Of a stretch of DNA of 64,000 nucleotides, positions 1 to 8,778 are shown piece by piece. The translations under genes and the position numbers were made by a program. The notes beneath the pieces are model-generated. The model saw only the letters and a list, made by a program, of their open reading frames with translations, searched no databases and was not told the DNA's origin. The stretch covers positions 1 through 64,000 of the forward strand of contig NZ_MSCT01000012.1 of NCBI RefSeq assembly GCF_001921865.1. Direction: 5' to 3'. Positions within the stretch are counted from its first letter, which is position 1. The number at the start of each line of letters is the position of its first letter. Source of the stretch: Pseudomonas chlororaphis. Lineage in GTDB: Bacteria; Pseudomonadota; Gammaproteobacteria; Pseudomonadales; Pseudomonadaceae.

Positions 1-109
1 CGTTTGTCCTCGGAAACACCGTGCCGCCCTTTATCGAGTGCGGCCCCGGGATTATTGCGATCATGCGCCGGCGCCAATGCCATCAATTAGCCACTAGCCA
101 GGTAGTCCT

Positions 110-1114
110 ATGCAGAGAATGACCGGCCCCGGTTTCCGGGTGCTTGCCGATGTCCTGAGCGACGCCGGAGTCAAGGTCGAGGCCTTGCTCAAGCGCCATG
201 GCCGCAGCCCCCAGGAGGTCTATGAAAACCCCAGGGGCGTCAGGCTGGAGCTGGTCTACGAGCTGATGCAAGACGCCGCGCGGCTGAGCGGCAACCCGGA
301 CCTCGGCCTGCTGGCGTACCGCCGGGCCCACCCGGCCAACCTGGAGGTGCTGGGGTACACCCTGATGTCCGGCGCCACCCTGGGCACCGCGCTGCAACGC
401 CTGGTGGACTATCAGTCGCTGCTCAGCAACGGCGCTTACCTGTGCCTGGAACACAGCGCCCAGGCCACCACCCTGATCGGCTTCGACAGCGCCCCCGAAC
501 CGAGCCTGGTGCCCCGGGCGTTCATCGACGCCGGCGCGGCGCAGACCCTGGGCCTGGTGCACTGGCTGTTGCCCGGCCACAAGCCGCAACCGCTGGCGGC
601 GACCTTCACCTACCCGCGACCGCCAGACACCCGCGCCCTGGAACGCCTCTTGGGGCCGCACTTGCAATTCGACGCGCCCTACAACAGCCTGACCTTCAGC
701 CAGCGCGACTGCGCCATGGCCCTGCCCGGCGCCGACCCGGCGCTGGACGTGCTGCACATGGAATACGCGCGCAGCCGCCTGCAACTGCTGCTCGACGGTT
801 CGATGACCGCGCGGGTGCGGCGCGTGCTGTCCGAACGCCTGGCCCAGGGCGGGCCCAGCGACCTGCGGCACATCGCGCAGTTGGTGGGGGTCAGCAGCCG
901 CAGCCTGCAACGGCGCCTGGGCAACGAAGACATGCACTTCTCGGCCTTGCTCGACGAAGCGCGGCTGATGCTGGCCCACAGCTTCCTGCGCAACTCGGCG
1001 CGCAGCGTCAAATACATCGGCGCCCTGCTCGGCTTTCGCGACCAGAGCAGCTTCCATAAAGCCTGCCGACGCTGGTTCGGCATGACCCCGGGGCGCTATC
1101 GCCAGGAAGGCTGA
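110..1114 (+). CDS. AraC-family transcriptional regulator, OruR-like
   Basis: This 334-residue protein has the two-part layout of the AraC regulators that carry an arabinose-binding-like N-terminal domain. The first ~190 residues form the effector/dimer domain, with the typical stretch on 'LGYTLMSGATLGTAL'. The last ~95 residues form two helix-turn-helix units (LVGVSSRSLQRRL, then IGALLGFRDQSSFHKACRRW) and end in the usual MTPGRYR motif. It probably controls a catabolic or amino-acid gene set, but no partner operon is obvious: the next gene is convergent and a REP doublet separates them. The effector cannot be read from sequence. Confidence 0.9.
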   Translation: MQRMTGPGFRVLADVLSDAGVKVEALLKRHGRSPQEVYENPRGVRLELVYELMQDAARLSGNPDLGLLAYRRAHPANLEVLGYTLMSGATLGTALQRLVDYQSLLSNGAYLCLEHSAQATTLIGFDSAPEPSLVPRAFIDAGAAQTLGLVHWLLPGHKPQPLAATFTYPRPPDTRALERLLGPHLQFDAPYNSLTFSQRDCAMALPGADPALDVLHMEYARSRLQLLLDGSMTARVRRVLSERLAQGGPSDLRHIAQLVGVSSRSLQRRLGNEDMHFSALLDEARLMLAHSFLRNSARSVKYIGALLGFRDQSSFHKACRRWFGMTPGRYRQEG

Positions 1115-1168
1115 AGGCAAAACCCGGGCGGCGCGCCTGACGTCGATCAATCAGCAAAGGTGATCCCT

Positions 1169-1270
1169 TGTAGGAGCGAAGCTTGCTCGCGATGGTCGTT
1201 AACGATAATGCGTACTGACCGGATAAACGCAGCGCTCTCAAATCCATCGCGGGCAAGCCTCGCTCCTACA
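1169..1270. repeat. REP doublet (REPIN)
   Basis: Two inverted REP units start with TGTAGGAGCGAAGCTTGCTC and end with the matching GCAAGCCTCGCTCCTACA, separated by a non-conserved spacer, giving a large cruciform/hairpin. The same arms recur at 19468-19567 with an unrelated spacer, which shows a dispersed element. It lies between the convergent 3' ends of an AraC gene and an NTF2-like gene, the usual extragenic location. Confidence 0.9.
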
Positions 1271-1284
1271 GCCTTGGGCAGTGC

Positions 1285-1809
1285 TCAGCGATGGCTGGCC
1301 TGCAACTGCGGCTGGGCCTGGGGCATGGCCGAAGAGTGGTGGTTGAGGATCTTCCACTGGCCGTCGATGCGCTCGTAGAGGAAGGTGTAGCGCGCCTGCA
1401 CCTGCCGCGTCGCGCCGGCGGCCTCGTGCAGGGTGAAGGTGTAGACGCCGCTGTCCATGGCCGCGTCCGGGCCCAGGCGGCGGATCTCGCGGTAGTTGAT
1501 CTGGCCCTCCGGCTTGCCGGCGAGGAAATGCTCGAAGTAATCCTGGATCTGCGCCGGGGTGGTGCGCACCTGGTTGGACACGGTCGGCTGGAGGATCGCG
1601 TCGGCGGCGTAAAGACTGGTAACGGTTTTTGCGCTGCCGGTTTTCAGGGCCGCGTTCCAGCGGTCGAACAGGCCGGCGATTTCCCGATCGCCCTGGTTTT
1701 GCGGCTGTTCGGCGACGGTGCGGTACACATAAGGCGTGGCCTCCAGGGCCTGGGCCAGCGGCGCGGTCAGGGCGAACAACAGGGCAATGGCGGTGGTTGG
1801 CAGTTTCAT
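1285..1809 (-). CDS. Secreted SgcJ/EcaC-type (NTF2-fold) protein
   Basis: The 174-residue product starts with a Sec signal peptide (MKLPTTAIALLFALTAPLAQA) followed by a single NTF2/SnoaL-like domain (DREIAGLFDRWNAALKTG ... YTFLYERIDGQWKILNHHSS). Proteins of this type are annotated as SgcJ/EcaC family 'oxidoreductase' or CaMKII-association-like domains; their substrates are unknown. An upstream in-frame extension exists, but the start at 1809 places the signal peptide correctly. It is divergent from the histidine kinase at 1981, so the 171-bp gap between them must hold both promoters. It could be a target of that two-component system, which is inference only. Confidence 0.8.
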   Translation of the reverse strand: MKLPTTAIALLFALTAPLAQALEATPYVYRTVAEQPQNQGDREIAGLFDRWNAALKTGSAKTVTSLYAADAILQPTVSNQVRTTPAQIQDYFEHFLAGKPEGQINYREIRRLGPDAAMDSGVYTFTLHEAAGATRQVQARYTFLYERIDGQWKILNHHSSAMPQAQPQLQASHR

Positions 1810-1980
1810 CGGGACGCTCCAGTGGGTTTCAATGTCGCCACTGTGCCCACCCGGCGCGGCCCCGCCATCGGCCAACCGGTGCCCGCGGCCTATGCCATTC
1901 GGCAGATAGGCCAGCGACCGGCAACCGGGTCTAATGCCCTCTCGCGAGCGCGAGCCTTTTCTGCTGGAGCCTGTTTTCTC

Positions 1981-3165
1981 ATGCAAAGCCCGACCCACGA
2001 CCCCGGCAGCGCCCTGGCCGTGCGCAGCCAGTATCGCCAGTCGCAAAGCCGCGCCGCGCGCCTGCGCCTGTTGGTGGACACCGGCCAGGAACTGACCCGG
2101 CTGCCGCCCGCGGCGATGCGCCAGCGCGCCCTGCAACGAGCCTGCGCCTTTATGGCGATGGATCACGGCCTGCTACTGGAATGGAGCGCCGTGCAAGCGC
2201 CCCAGGCCACCGCGGAGCATGGTAGCGGCGAACGCCTGGCGACCCTGCACGGCTTCGCCCGGGGCCCGGCGCGGCACCCCGAATGGCTGCCCCAGGCGGA
2301 CGCCGCCCTGCCCCAGGTGCTGCGCATTCCCCTGCTGGGGGCCGACGGCCAGGCCTTCGGCGCGCTGCTGCTGGGCAACAGCGTGACCCTGGCCGCCCCC
2401 GACGGCGAAGACCTGGAATCCCTGCAACTGCTGGCCACCCTGCTGGCGGCGCAGTTGCAGAACCAGCGCCTGCTGGAGGCCTTGCAAGCCCGGGAACGGA
2501 CCATGTCGGAGCTGGTGCATCGCCTGTTCAGCGCCCAGGAAGACGAACGCAAGCGCGTGGCCTACGACCTGCACGACGGCCTGGCGCAAACCCTGGCCGG
2601 CCTGCACCAGCGCCTGCAGGGTTTCGCCGGGCGCTGCCCACCCTTGCCCGGGCCACTGCACGACGAATGGCAGGCCATCCTCACCCTGGCCCAGGGCTGC
2701 GTCGGCGAAGGCCGGCAACTGATCGGCGGCCTGCGCCCCCATGTGCTGGACGACTTCGGCCTGTTCAAGGCCATCGACAAGGAAGCCGACCGCCTGCGCG
2801 ACGCCGGCATCGACGTGCAGTGGCGCCAGCAGTCCGACGCGCGCCTGCCCGGCGCCTGCGAGATCGCCCTGTTCCGCATCGCCCAGGAAGGCATCAACAA
2901 CGTCCTCAAGCACGCCCGCGCCAGCCGCGTGCAATTGAACCTGCAACTGACCGCGGACCAGGCGACGCTGGCCCTGGAAGACAACGGCGTCGGCTGTGCC
3001 CTGGGCTCCCCGCTGGCCGCTTGCGAGCGCCAGCACCTGGGCCTGGCGGCAATGCGCGAGCGCGCCAGCCTGCTGGGCGGCGAGCTGGCCTGGCACAGCG
3101 CCCCCGGCGGCGGCACCCGCCTGCATGCCCGCGTGCCGCTGCCCCCGGCGGGAGAACGGCCATGA
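1981..3165 (+). CDS. GAF-domain NarL-type sensor histidine kinase
   Basis: The 394-residue protein has no membrane segment. An N-terminal GAF-like region (~20-165) is followed by a short coiled region, a HisKA_3 dimerisation box with the phospho-acceptor His198 in the motif AYDLHDGLAQTL, and a HATPase domain with N box (EGINNVLKHA) and G1 box (LEDNGVGC). This is the NarX/DegS class of kinase that pairs with NarL-type regulators. The ATG at 1981 is chosen because GGAG lies about 12 bases upstream and translation further upstream is not protein-like. It overlaps the regulator gene by ATGA, so the two are translationally coupled and should be cognate. Confidence 0.9.
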   Translation: MQSPTHDPGSALAVRSQYRQSQSRAARLRLLVDTGQELTRLPPAAMRQRALQRACAFMAMDHGLLLEWSAVQAPQATAEHGSGERLATLHGFARGPARHPEWLPQADAALPQVLRIPLLGADGQAFGALLLGNSVTLAAPDGEDLESLQLLATLLAAQLQNQRLLEALQARERTMSELVHRLFSAQEDERKRVAYDLHDGLAQTLAGLHQRLQGFAGRCPPLPGPLHDEWQAILTLAQGCVGEGRQLIGGLRPHVLDDFGLFKAIDKEADRLRDAGIDVQWRQQSDARLPGACEIALFRIAQEGINNVLKHARASRVQLNLQLTADQATLALEDNGVGCALGSPLAACERQHLGLAAMRERASLLGGELAWHSAPGGGTRLHARVPLPPAGERP

Positions 3166-3830
3166 ACCCTGCCCTGCGCCTGGTCCTGGCGGACGATCAT
3201 GAAGTCACCCGCACCGGCTTCGTCGCACTGCTGGCCGGCCACCCGGAGTTCGAGGTGGTCGGCCAGGCCCGCGACGGCGAGGAAGCCCTGGAACTGTGCG
3301 AACGCCTGCAACCGGACCTCGCCATCCTCGACATCCGCATGCCGCGGCTCAACGGCCTGGGCGCCGCGCGCCTGCTGCGCCAGCGGCAACCGGCGGTCAA
3401 GGTGGTGATCTTCACCATGGACGACAGCCCCGACCACCTGGAAGCGGCGATTGCCGCCGGCGCGGTCGGCTACCTGCTCAAGGACGCCAGCCGCGACGAA
3501 GTGCTCGGCGCCTTGCAACGCGTGGCCCAGGGCGAAGAAGCCCTCAACAGCGCAGTCAGCGCCCGGCTGCTGCGGCGCATGGCCGAACGCAACGCCGGCG
3601 GCGCTGCCCCGGCGGCCGCCCTGACCGCTCGCGAGCGCCAGGTGCTGGGCCTGGTGGCCGGTGGTTTCAGCAACCGCGAGATCGGCGAGAAACTCGGTAT
3701 CGCCACCGGCACCGCCAAGGCCCATGTGGAACGGGTGATCGGCAAGCTCGGCGCAGCGGACCGCACCCAGGCCGCGGTGCGCGGCATCGCCCTGGGGCTG
3801 GTGGCGCAACCGGCGGGAGAATGGCCATGA
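3162..3830 (+). CDS. NarL/FixJ-family response regulator
   Basis: The 222-residue protein consists of a receiver domain (acidic pair in LADDHEVTR, phospho-acceptor Asp in LAILDIRMPRLNG, switch Thr in VIFTMDD, Lys in YLLKDAS) followed by a LuxR-type helix-turn-helix (LTARERQVLGLVAGGFSNREIGEKLGIATGTAKAHVERV). It overlaps the preceding NarL-type kinase by ATGA and is almost certainly its output regulator. It also overlaps the downstream hybrid kinase by ATGA, so the four genes from 1981 to 6603 form one tightly coupled operon. Target genes are not visible. Confidence 0.93.
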   Translation: MNPALRLVLADDHEVTRTGFVALLAGHPEFEVVGQARDGEEALELCERLQPDLAILDIRMPRLNGLGAARLLRQRQPAVKVVIFTMDDSPDHLEAAIAAGAVGYLLKDASRDEVLGALQRVAQGEEALNSAVSARLLRRMAERNAGGAAPAAALTARERQVLGLVAGGFSNREIGEKLGIATGTAKAHVERVIGKLGAADRTQAAVRGIALGLVAQPAGEWP

Positions 3831-6154
3831 GCCTGTTCGCCGCCCGCCACTGGGTCGACCTGCCCCTGCGCGGCAAGGCGCTGGTGGTGATTTCCCTGCC
3901 GCTGGTGATCCTGCTGCTGTCGCTGGTGCTGATCTACATCACCGAACGCCAGACCGCCCGCGCCGAAGAAGACGTGCGCCGGGTGCTGCTGGTACAGGGC
4001 GACATCCAGGCCGTGCACACCCTGCTCGCCGAAGCGGCGGCCAGCGTACGCGGCTACCTGCTGACCCGCCGCGAGGACTTCCTGCCCAGCTACGAGCAGG
4101 CCCAGCCGCAGATCCAGGCCGCGCTGCAACGCCTGGACCGCAATATCCGCGATGCGCGGATGCGCGACCACCTCAAGGCCATCACCCCGCTGATCGCCAC
4201 CAAGCTCGACGGCCTGGTGGCCCTGCGCAACGGCCAGCCCGGCGACAGCGCCGGCGTCACCGCGATCCTGATCGAGAACAAGCAGGTGCTGGACGTGCTG
4301 CGCGAGCAGATCAGCGCCATGCGCATCCGCGAGGACGGCCTGCTCGCCGAACGCAGCGCCGCCGCCTCGGCGACCCGCATGCGCCTGCTGCTGGCCACGC
4401 TGTTGGCGGCGGTCTGCGGGTTGTTCGGGGCAATCGTCGCGGTGCTGTTCCTGTCCAAGGGCATCGTCGCCCGGGTGCAACAGGTGCAAGGCAACGCCCG
4501 GCGCCTGGCCCTCGGCCAGCCGTTGCGGCCCCAGGCCCCGGAACAGGACGAGATCGGCCAGCTCGGCACCCGCCTGGTGGAAGCCGGGCAACTGCTGGCC
4601 GAACGCGAACGCGCCCTGCGCGACAACGAGGAACGCCTGCGGCTGATCATCGACGGGGTCAAGGACTACGGGATCTTCGCCCTCGACACCCAGGGCCGGG
4701 TCACCACCTGGAACGTCGGCGCGGAACGGATCAAGGGCTACAGCGAGCAGGAAATCCTCGGCCGGCATTTCTCCCTGTTCTACCTGCCCGAGGAATGCCC
4801 GGCGCACCCGGACATGGCCCTGCGCGAGGCCACCCGCGACGGCCACTACATGGAAGAGGCCTGGCGTTGCCGCAAGGACGGCAGCCGCTTCTGGGCCAGC
4901 GTGGTGATCACCGCGCAATACGACGCCAGCGGCGCGCTGCGCGGGTTTTCCAAGATCACCCGCGACATCACCGACCGCCGCGCTGCGGAAATCGCCCTGC
5001 GCACCGCCCGCGAGGAAGCCGAAAGCGCCAGCCGCGCGAAGAGCGAATTCCTCTCGCGCATGAGCCACGAACTGCGCACCCCGCTCAACGCCATCCTCGG
5101 CTTCGCGCAACTGCTGGACATGGACTCGCCCGGCGCCCGCAGCCCCCAGCTCGGGCACATCCTGCGCGCCGGCCAGCACCTGCTGACCCTGATCAACGAG
5201 GTGCTGGACATCGCCCGCATCGAAGCCGGGCACCTGCCGCTGAATGTCGAGCAGGTCTCGCTGCCGGCGGTGCTGCGCGAAGCCCTGACCCTGGTCTCGC
5301 CGATGGCCGCCGACGCCGGCATCCACCTGGCCGCGCCGCCCGCCCTGGGCGACGACAGCGGGGTGATCGCCGACCGCCAGCGGCTGATCCAGGTGCTGCT
5401 CAACCTGCTGTCCAACGCCATCAAGTACAACCGGCCCCAGGGCCAGGTGCAGGTCGAGGTCAAGGTCCTCGGGGCGCGGGTCGAAGTGGCGGTCAGCGAC
5501 ACCGGCGCCGGCATTCCCCTGGAGCGTCTGGACCAGCTGTTCCGGCCCTTCGAGCGCCTCGGCGCCGACCCGCGGGTGGAAGGCACCGGCCTGGGCCTGG
5601 CCCTGAGCAAGAGCCTGCTGGAAATGATGGACGGCAGCCTGCGGGTGCACAGCACGCCGGGCCAGGGCTGCTGCTTCATCCTGCAACTGCCTTTCGTCCA
5701 GGTGGCCGCGGCCGGCGCGCCGCTGACCCTGGAGCAACCGCTGGCGCTGCCGCCGGCGCGGGTCGAGGCCGTGGCCTACCGCGGCCAGGTGTTGTGCATC
5801 GAAGACAACCTGTCGAGCCTGGCGCTGATCGAAACCCTGTTGCAGCGCCGCCCGGGCATTCGCCTGCTGTCGAGCATGCAGGGCCAGCTGGGCCTGGACC
5901 TGGCGCGCCAACATGCGCCGCAACTGATCCTGCTGGACGTCAGCCTGCCCGACCTCGCCGGCCTGGATGTGTTGCGCCGCCTGCGCGAGTCGCCGGCCAC
6001 CGCCGCCACGCCGGTGCTGATGATCACCGCCGACGCCAGCGCCCTGACCCACCGCGACCTGCTCCAGGCCGGGGCCACGGCGATCCTGACCAAACCCATT
6101 CATATCCCGGCGTTCCTCGCCCACCTCGAGCGACACCTACCGGAGCCCGCATGA
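3827..6154 (+). CDS. CHASE3-HAMP-PAS hybrid sensor histidine kinase
   Basis: This 775-residue membrane kinase has a first membrane helix at ~15-40 (ALVVISLPLVILLLSLVLIY), a CHASE3-like periplasmic region (to ~180), a second membrane helix (RLLLATLLAAVCGLFGAIVAVLF), HAMP, a PAS/PAC module (IIDGVKDYGIFALDTQGRV ... RDITDRR), a HisKA box with His414 (SRMSHELRTPLNAIL), HATPase (GTGLGLALSKSLLEMM) and a C-terminal receiver (LCIEDN, LLDVSLPDLAG, K in ILTKPIH). A start two codons upstream (3821) is also possible. It overlaps both neighbours by ATGA. The single downstream receiver protein is the likely next phospho-acceptor. Confidence 0.92.
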   Translation: MSLFAARHWVDLPLRGKALVVISLPLVILLLSLVLIYITERQTARAEEDVRRVLLVQGDIQAVHTLLAEAAASVRGYLLTRREDFLPSYEQAQPQIQAALQRLDRNIRDARMRDHLKAITPLIATKLDGLVALRNGQPGDSAGVTAILIENKQVLDVLREQISAMRIREDGLLAERSAAASATRMRLLLATLLAAVCGLFGAIVAVLFLSKGIVARVQQVQGNARRLALGQPLRPQAPEQDEIGQLGTRLVEAGQLLAERERALRDNEERLRLIIDGVKDYGIFALDTQGRVTTWNVGAERIKGYSEQEILGRHFSLFYLPEECPAHPDMALREATRDGHYMEEAWRCRKDGSRFWASVVITAQYDASGALRGFSKITRDITDRRAAEIALRTAREEAESASRAKSEFLSRMSHELRTPLNAILGFAQLLDMDSPGARSPQLGHILRAGQHLLTLINEVLDIARIEAGHLPLNVEQVSLPAVLREALTLVSPMAADAGIHLAAPPALGDDSGVIADRQRLIQVLLNLLSNAIKYNRPQGQVQVEVKVLGARVEVAVSDTGAGIPLERLDQLFRPFERLGADPRVEGTGLGLALSKSLLEMMDGSLRVHSTPGQGCCFILQLPFVQVAAAGAPLTLEQPLALPPARVEAVAYRGQVLCIEDNLSSLALIETLLQRRPGIRLLSSMQGQLGLDLARQHAPQLILLDVSLPDLAGLDVLRRLRESPATAATPVLMITADASALTHRDLLQAGATAILTKPIHIPAFLAHLERHLPEPA

Positions 6155-6603
6155 ACCACGACCTGCGCATCCTGATCATCGACGACCAGCGCCCCAACCT
6201 CGACCTGATGGAACAACTGCTGGCCCGCGAAGGCCTGCACAACGTCCTGAGCAGCACCCAGCCGCTGCGCACCCTGGACCTGTTCAACAGCTTCGAGCCG
6301 GACCTGGTGATCCTCGACCTGCACATGCCCGAGTTCGACGGCTTCGCCGTGCTCGAACAGCTCAACCGGCGCATCCCCGCCCACGACTACCTGCCGATCC
6401 TGGTGCTGACCGCCGACGCCACCCGCGACACCCGCGTGCGCGCCCTGGCCCTGGGTGCCCGCGACTTCATCAGTAAACCGCTGGATGCCCTGGAAACCCT
6501 GCTGCGGATCTGGAACCTGCTGGAAACCCGCGCCCTGTACAAAGCCCTGCGCCAGCAGGTGCCGGCGCAGCAGATCGAGCTGTTGCGCCGGCATCGGGAA
6601 TAA
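6151..6603 (+). CDS. Stand-alone receiver-domain response regulator
   Basis: The 150-residue protein is one receiver domain: acidic pair in LIIDDQRPN, phospho-acceptor Asp in LVILDLHMPEFDG, switch Thr in LVLTADA and Lys in DFISKPL. It ends in a short helical tail with no DNA-binding or enzymatic domain. In related operons such proteins act as phosphate sinks, or the receiver is the front of an HD-GYP enzyme; here the enzyme part is absent and the gene stops cleanly. It is the last gene of the ATGA-coupled operon and is followed by a stem-loop at 6606-6635. Confidence 0.9.
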   Translation: MNHDLRILIIDDQRPNLDLMEQLLAREGLHNVLSSTQPLRTLDLFNSFEPDLVILDLHMPEFDGFAVLEQLNRRIPAHDYLPILVLTADATRDTRVRALALGARDFISKPLDALETLLRIWNLLETRALYKALRQQVPAQQIELLRRHRE

Positions 6604-6605
6604 GG

Positions 6606-6635
6606 CCGGCCCCACCCGTTCATTGGGCTGGCCGG
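6606..6635 (+). terminator. Stem-loop after the two-component operon
   Basis: CCGGCC pairs with GGCCGG, with an inner CCC/GGG, directly after the stop codon at 6603. There is no long T tract, so intrinsic termination is only probable. Confidence 0.45.
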
Positions 6636-6729
6636 TTGCCTGCCCGCAACCTTTCGGCCTTACAAATCGGCCAGCCTGGACGGGTCGTCCACCTGCCCAC
6701 TAGCGCCGGCACAGGCCATGCAGCCGTGT

Positions 6730-7212
6730 TCAAGCACCGCCCTTGAACATGGAGGAAAGCTGGTTGAAGGCGTAAGGCGCAAACAGCGCGGAGCCGGAGA
6801 GGAAATAGGTGCCGATGCTGGAGAGATCGACGCTCTGTTGGGTAAACAGCGCCCACAGCATGTAATAACCCACGCCCAAGGCCATGGTCGCGAGCACAAA
6901 GGTGCCGACTGCCGATCCCAGCCGGCTTGAGCTCGGAGCAGTGCCGGCTTTTTGTCCGACGGGTTGGGATGGGGCGAGTGCCGGGCTTGCCGGGGGCTGC
7001 GCACCGACCGCAGATGGAGCGCACTTTTCGGAGAGCGCCTTATCAATGAAGCGCAGCTGCGGGTTGTCCGGATCCGGACGCATCAGGACGTCGTGGATGA
7101 TGCGCAGCCCCCAAACAAGAACACCCGTGACGACGACGAGCGTGAAGATGAAAATCGGCAAGGCGAGTCCCTTTATATCGGTCACGATCATTGCACTGTT
7201 AGTATCGGGCAT
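6730..7212 (-). CDS. Small membrane protein of unknown function
   Basis: I do not recognise the family. The 160-residue product has three likely membrane segments: residues ~16-36 (LALPIFIFTLVVVTGVLVWG), ~98-123 (after a Pro/Ala/Ser-rich linker) and ~131-150. The start at 7212 is chosen over one seven codons upstream because GGAGG sits 7 bases before it. The 367-bp AT-rich gap up to the DUF1906 gene, on the same strand, argues against tight coupling. A small multi-span membrane protein next to a lysozyme-fold protein recalls holin/endolysin pairs, but there is no sequence evidence for holin function. Confidence 0.6.
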   Translation of the reverse strand: MPDTNSAMIVTDIKGLALPIFIFTLVVVTGVLVWGLRIIHDVLMRPDPDNPQLRFIDKALSEKCAPSAVGAQPPASPALAPSQPVGQKAGTAPSSSRLGSAVGTFVLATMALGVGYYMLWALFTQQSVDLSSIGTYFLSGSALFAPYAFNQLSSMFKGGA

Positions 7213-7579
7213 TGTTCTTCCTCCCTGTTTCATCGTTCGTCTACAGCATAATTAGCGCACAGGCCTGACCCGCGCGAATATATAGTCTTGGCAGACGGTT
7301 TACAGATCACGCTTTTCGAACTCTTAGTGATCCCTTTTACTATTCAACAAGGCACACTCCTGCTCTTGGCCTGACTTCAACTCATAAAGAGTGATTCACA
7401 CCAATAATAATGTCTGTTTTTCCACTGGGGTCTTCATCTGGATCTCGGCAACACTTTCCACAGAGCAATTTCCCTTTGCACTGAACATTGAATCAGCGTT
7501 CAAGGCATGAGCTGTTTTAAAAGCCGAAAACAAACATCCGGCCCTGAGCTCTACTTTATCAAGGAGAACTTTTTATGTT
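7213..7579. other. AT-rich intergenic region
   Basis: These 367 bases between two minus-strand genes are clearly AT-richer than the flanking operons. I see no convincing gene, terminator with T tract, or promoter. An 11-codon reading frame at 7575-7610 (+) has a good Shine-Dalgarno but overlaps the end of the DUF1906 gene and is not supported further. Confidence 0.5.
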
Positions 7580-8236
7580 CTACACACTAGACACAAGCCA
7601 TAGCGCCTGACCGCCGAGCAGATCGGTCTGGGTCACATCACTGTCTATGCCAATACCGTTTACCGGGTTCGGAACCAAAGTCTGGACCATTTGATAGCCC
7701 CGCTCAGGTATGGCCGGCACCTCACTGCAGGACTGCCAATAGTGTTGGAAGGGAAGATCATAAAGTTGCTGGCCACTCAGCACGACATTGGCGCCCACAT
7801 AGAGTCCCGGAACATACCCTGCTGCTGATACCGCCGAGTACCACGCTGAACAATAGTTGGTCACGTCCTGTGCGCTGGTGTTTTGCGCAATGCCTTCGAG
7901 ATCGCACCAAAGGTTCATACCCGGCGGCAATTCGATGGAGGTAGCGTTTGCCGCTGCATTCTGTCCATGGGTCTGCCCTGCGCTTTGAGTGGGTGACCAT
8001 CCTGGATCTTCGACATGCTGAACGGCCATCAGGGCCAGCCCTGACGCCAGAATGTCACTGGCCTCGCCGGAAGACAGATCCCCCTCGTCCTGCCCTGCGC
8101 CGAGGGATAGATAGCGAATGCAAAACGCGTAGCCCTGTGAGGCGAACTGCTGGGCGACGGTCGTTGAAATCACGGTGTCCGCGTCAAAGCCGCGGCTACC
8201 GGAGGGTGCCGCTTGGATTTTTCCGGAAATCGACAT
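7580..8236 (-). CDS. DUF1906 (GH25-like) protein
   Basis: The 218-residue protein matches the DUF1906 / Rv2525c-like glycoside-hydrolase fold: strand-1 motif GSRGFDADTVIST, then YAFCIRYLSLG, an acidic pair after a hydrophobic strand (LWCDLEG), YVPGLYVGAN, and the last strand GIGIDSDVTQTD. The Asp/Glu in CDLEG occupies the place of the catalytic acids in GH25 lysozymes. There is no signal peptide or membrane anchor, so it is cytoplasmic unless released by lysis or a special route. The start at 8236 follows the AGGAAGAGGAAAC stretch. It is divergent from the giant propeller gene. In other bacteria such domains cleave cell wall or other glycans; activity here is unproven. Confidence 0.75.
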   Translation of the reverse strand: MSISGKIQAAPSGSRGFDADTVISTTVAQQFASQGYAFCIRYLSLGAGQDEGDLSSGEASDILASGLALMAVQHVEDPGWSPTQSAGQTHGQNAAANATSIELPPGMNLWCDLEGIAQNTSAQDVTNYCSAWYSAVSAAGYVPGLYVGANVVLSGQQLYDLPFQHYWQSCSEVPAIPERGYQMVQTLVPNPVNGIGIDSDVTQTDLLGGQALWLVSSV

Positions 8237-8778
8237 GGTTTGTTTCCTCTTCCTGAGTAAACGGATCACCAGAGGATCGCTGTCTTGTCGCCAGGGATAC
8301 TCTGAAAAGACTCAATGTCGCGAAGTCACCAACCTACACCCTACGGGGTTACCGCAGAGTTGCTCTTGTTCAGCCCCTCCTGGAAAGTTAGAAAATACCA
8401 ATGCCTCTACTTCCAGCCATGAGCCCACCAGAATTTTCAAGTAAAAACCTTCCAATCCCGATACTGGCTCGAACAAAAAACTCCGCGATTCTAACTTTTC
8501 ATTAACCCCACCGAGAGCATTGATAGTTCAAAAAACACTAGCACAAGGAAGTACGCAGCCCCTTATGAAATTACGCGATAAGATGATTGGGAAAATATTA
8601 TTTATAGATATCTTTTGTTTACCCTGACTGAAGCAAATTCACTCACTACATTGTATTGCACCCGTCGACAGTATCAGCACGGGCGCGATCGCATTTATGC
8701 CATCGCCCTATTGAACCATGGCCACTCCCACGATCCACCCTCTAGCGCCAGAACATCGCAACCTGGAGATTATTCGTC
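8237..8778. other. 542-bp AT-rich divergent intergenic region
   Basis: This region lies between the DUF1906 gene (-) and the giant repeat gene (+). It is roughly 45-50% GC by eye against ~65% in neighbouring genes. It must contain promoters for both, but no confident -35/-10 or sigma54 motif could be picked. The only clear signal is GGAG at 8765-8768, 10 bases before the start codon at 8779. Confidence 0.5.

Noticed and set aside
1285..2166. 293-codon version of the NTF2-like gene
   Set aside because: The upstream half overlaps the divergent kinase gene and lacks protein features; the signal peptide starts at 1809.
3470..6136. 888-codon minus-strand open frame opposite the hybrid kinase
   Set aside because: The opposite strand encodes a complete kinase with all boxes; the frame is composition-driven.
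7575..7610. 11-codon plus-strand frame with a strong AAGGAG
   Set aside because: It overlaps the end of the DUF1906 gene, is very short and has no other support.
6730..8236. Prophage lysis cassette (holin/endolysin)
   Set aside because: No capsid, tail, integrase or attachment site is nearby; the lysis-like pairing is kept only as a hypothesis.
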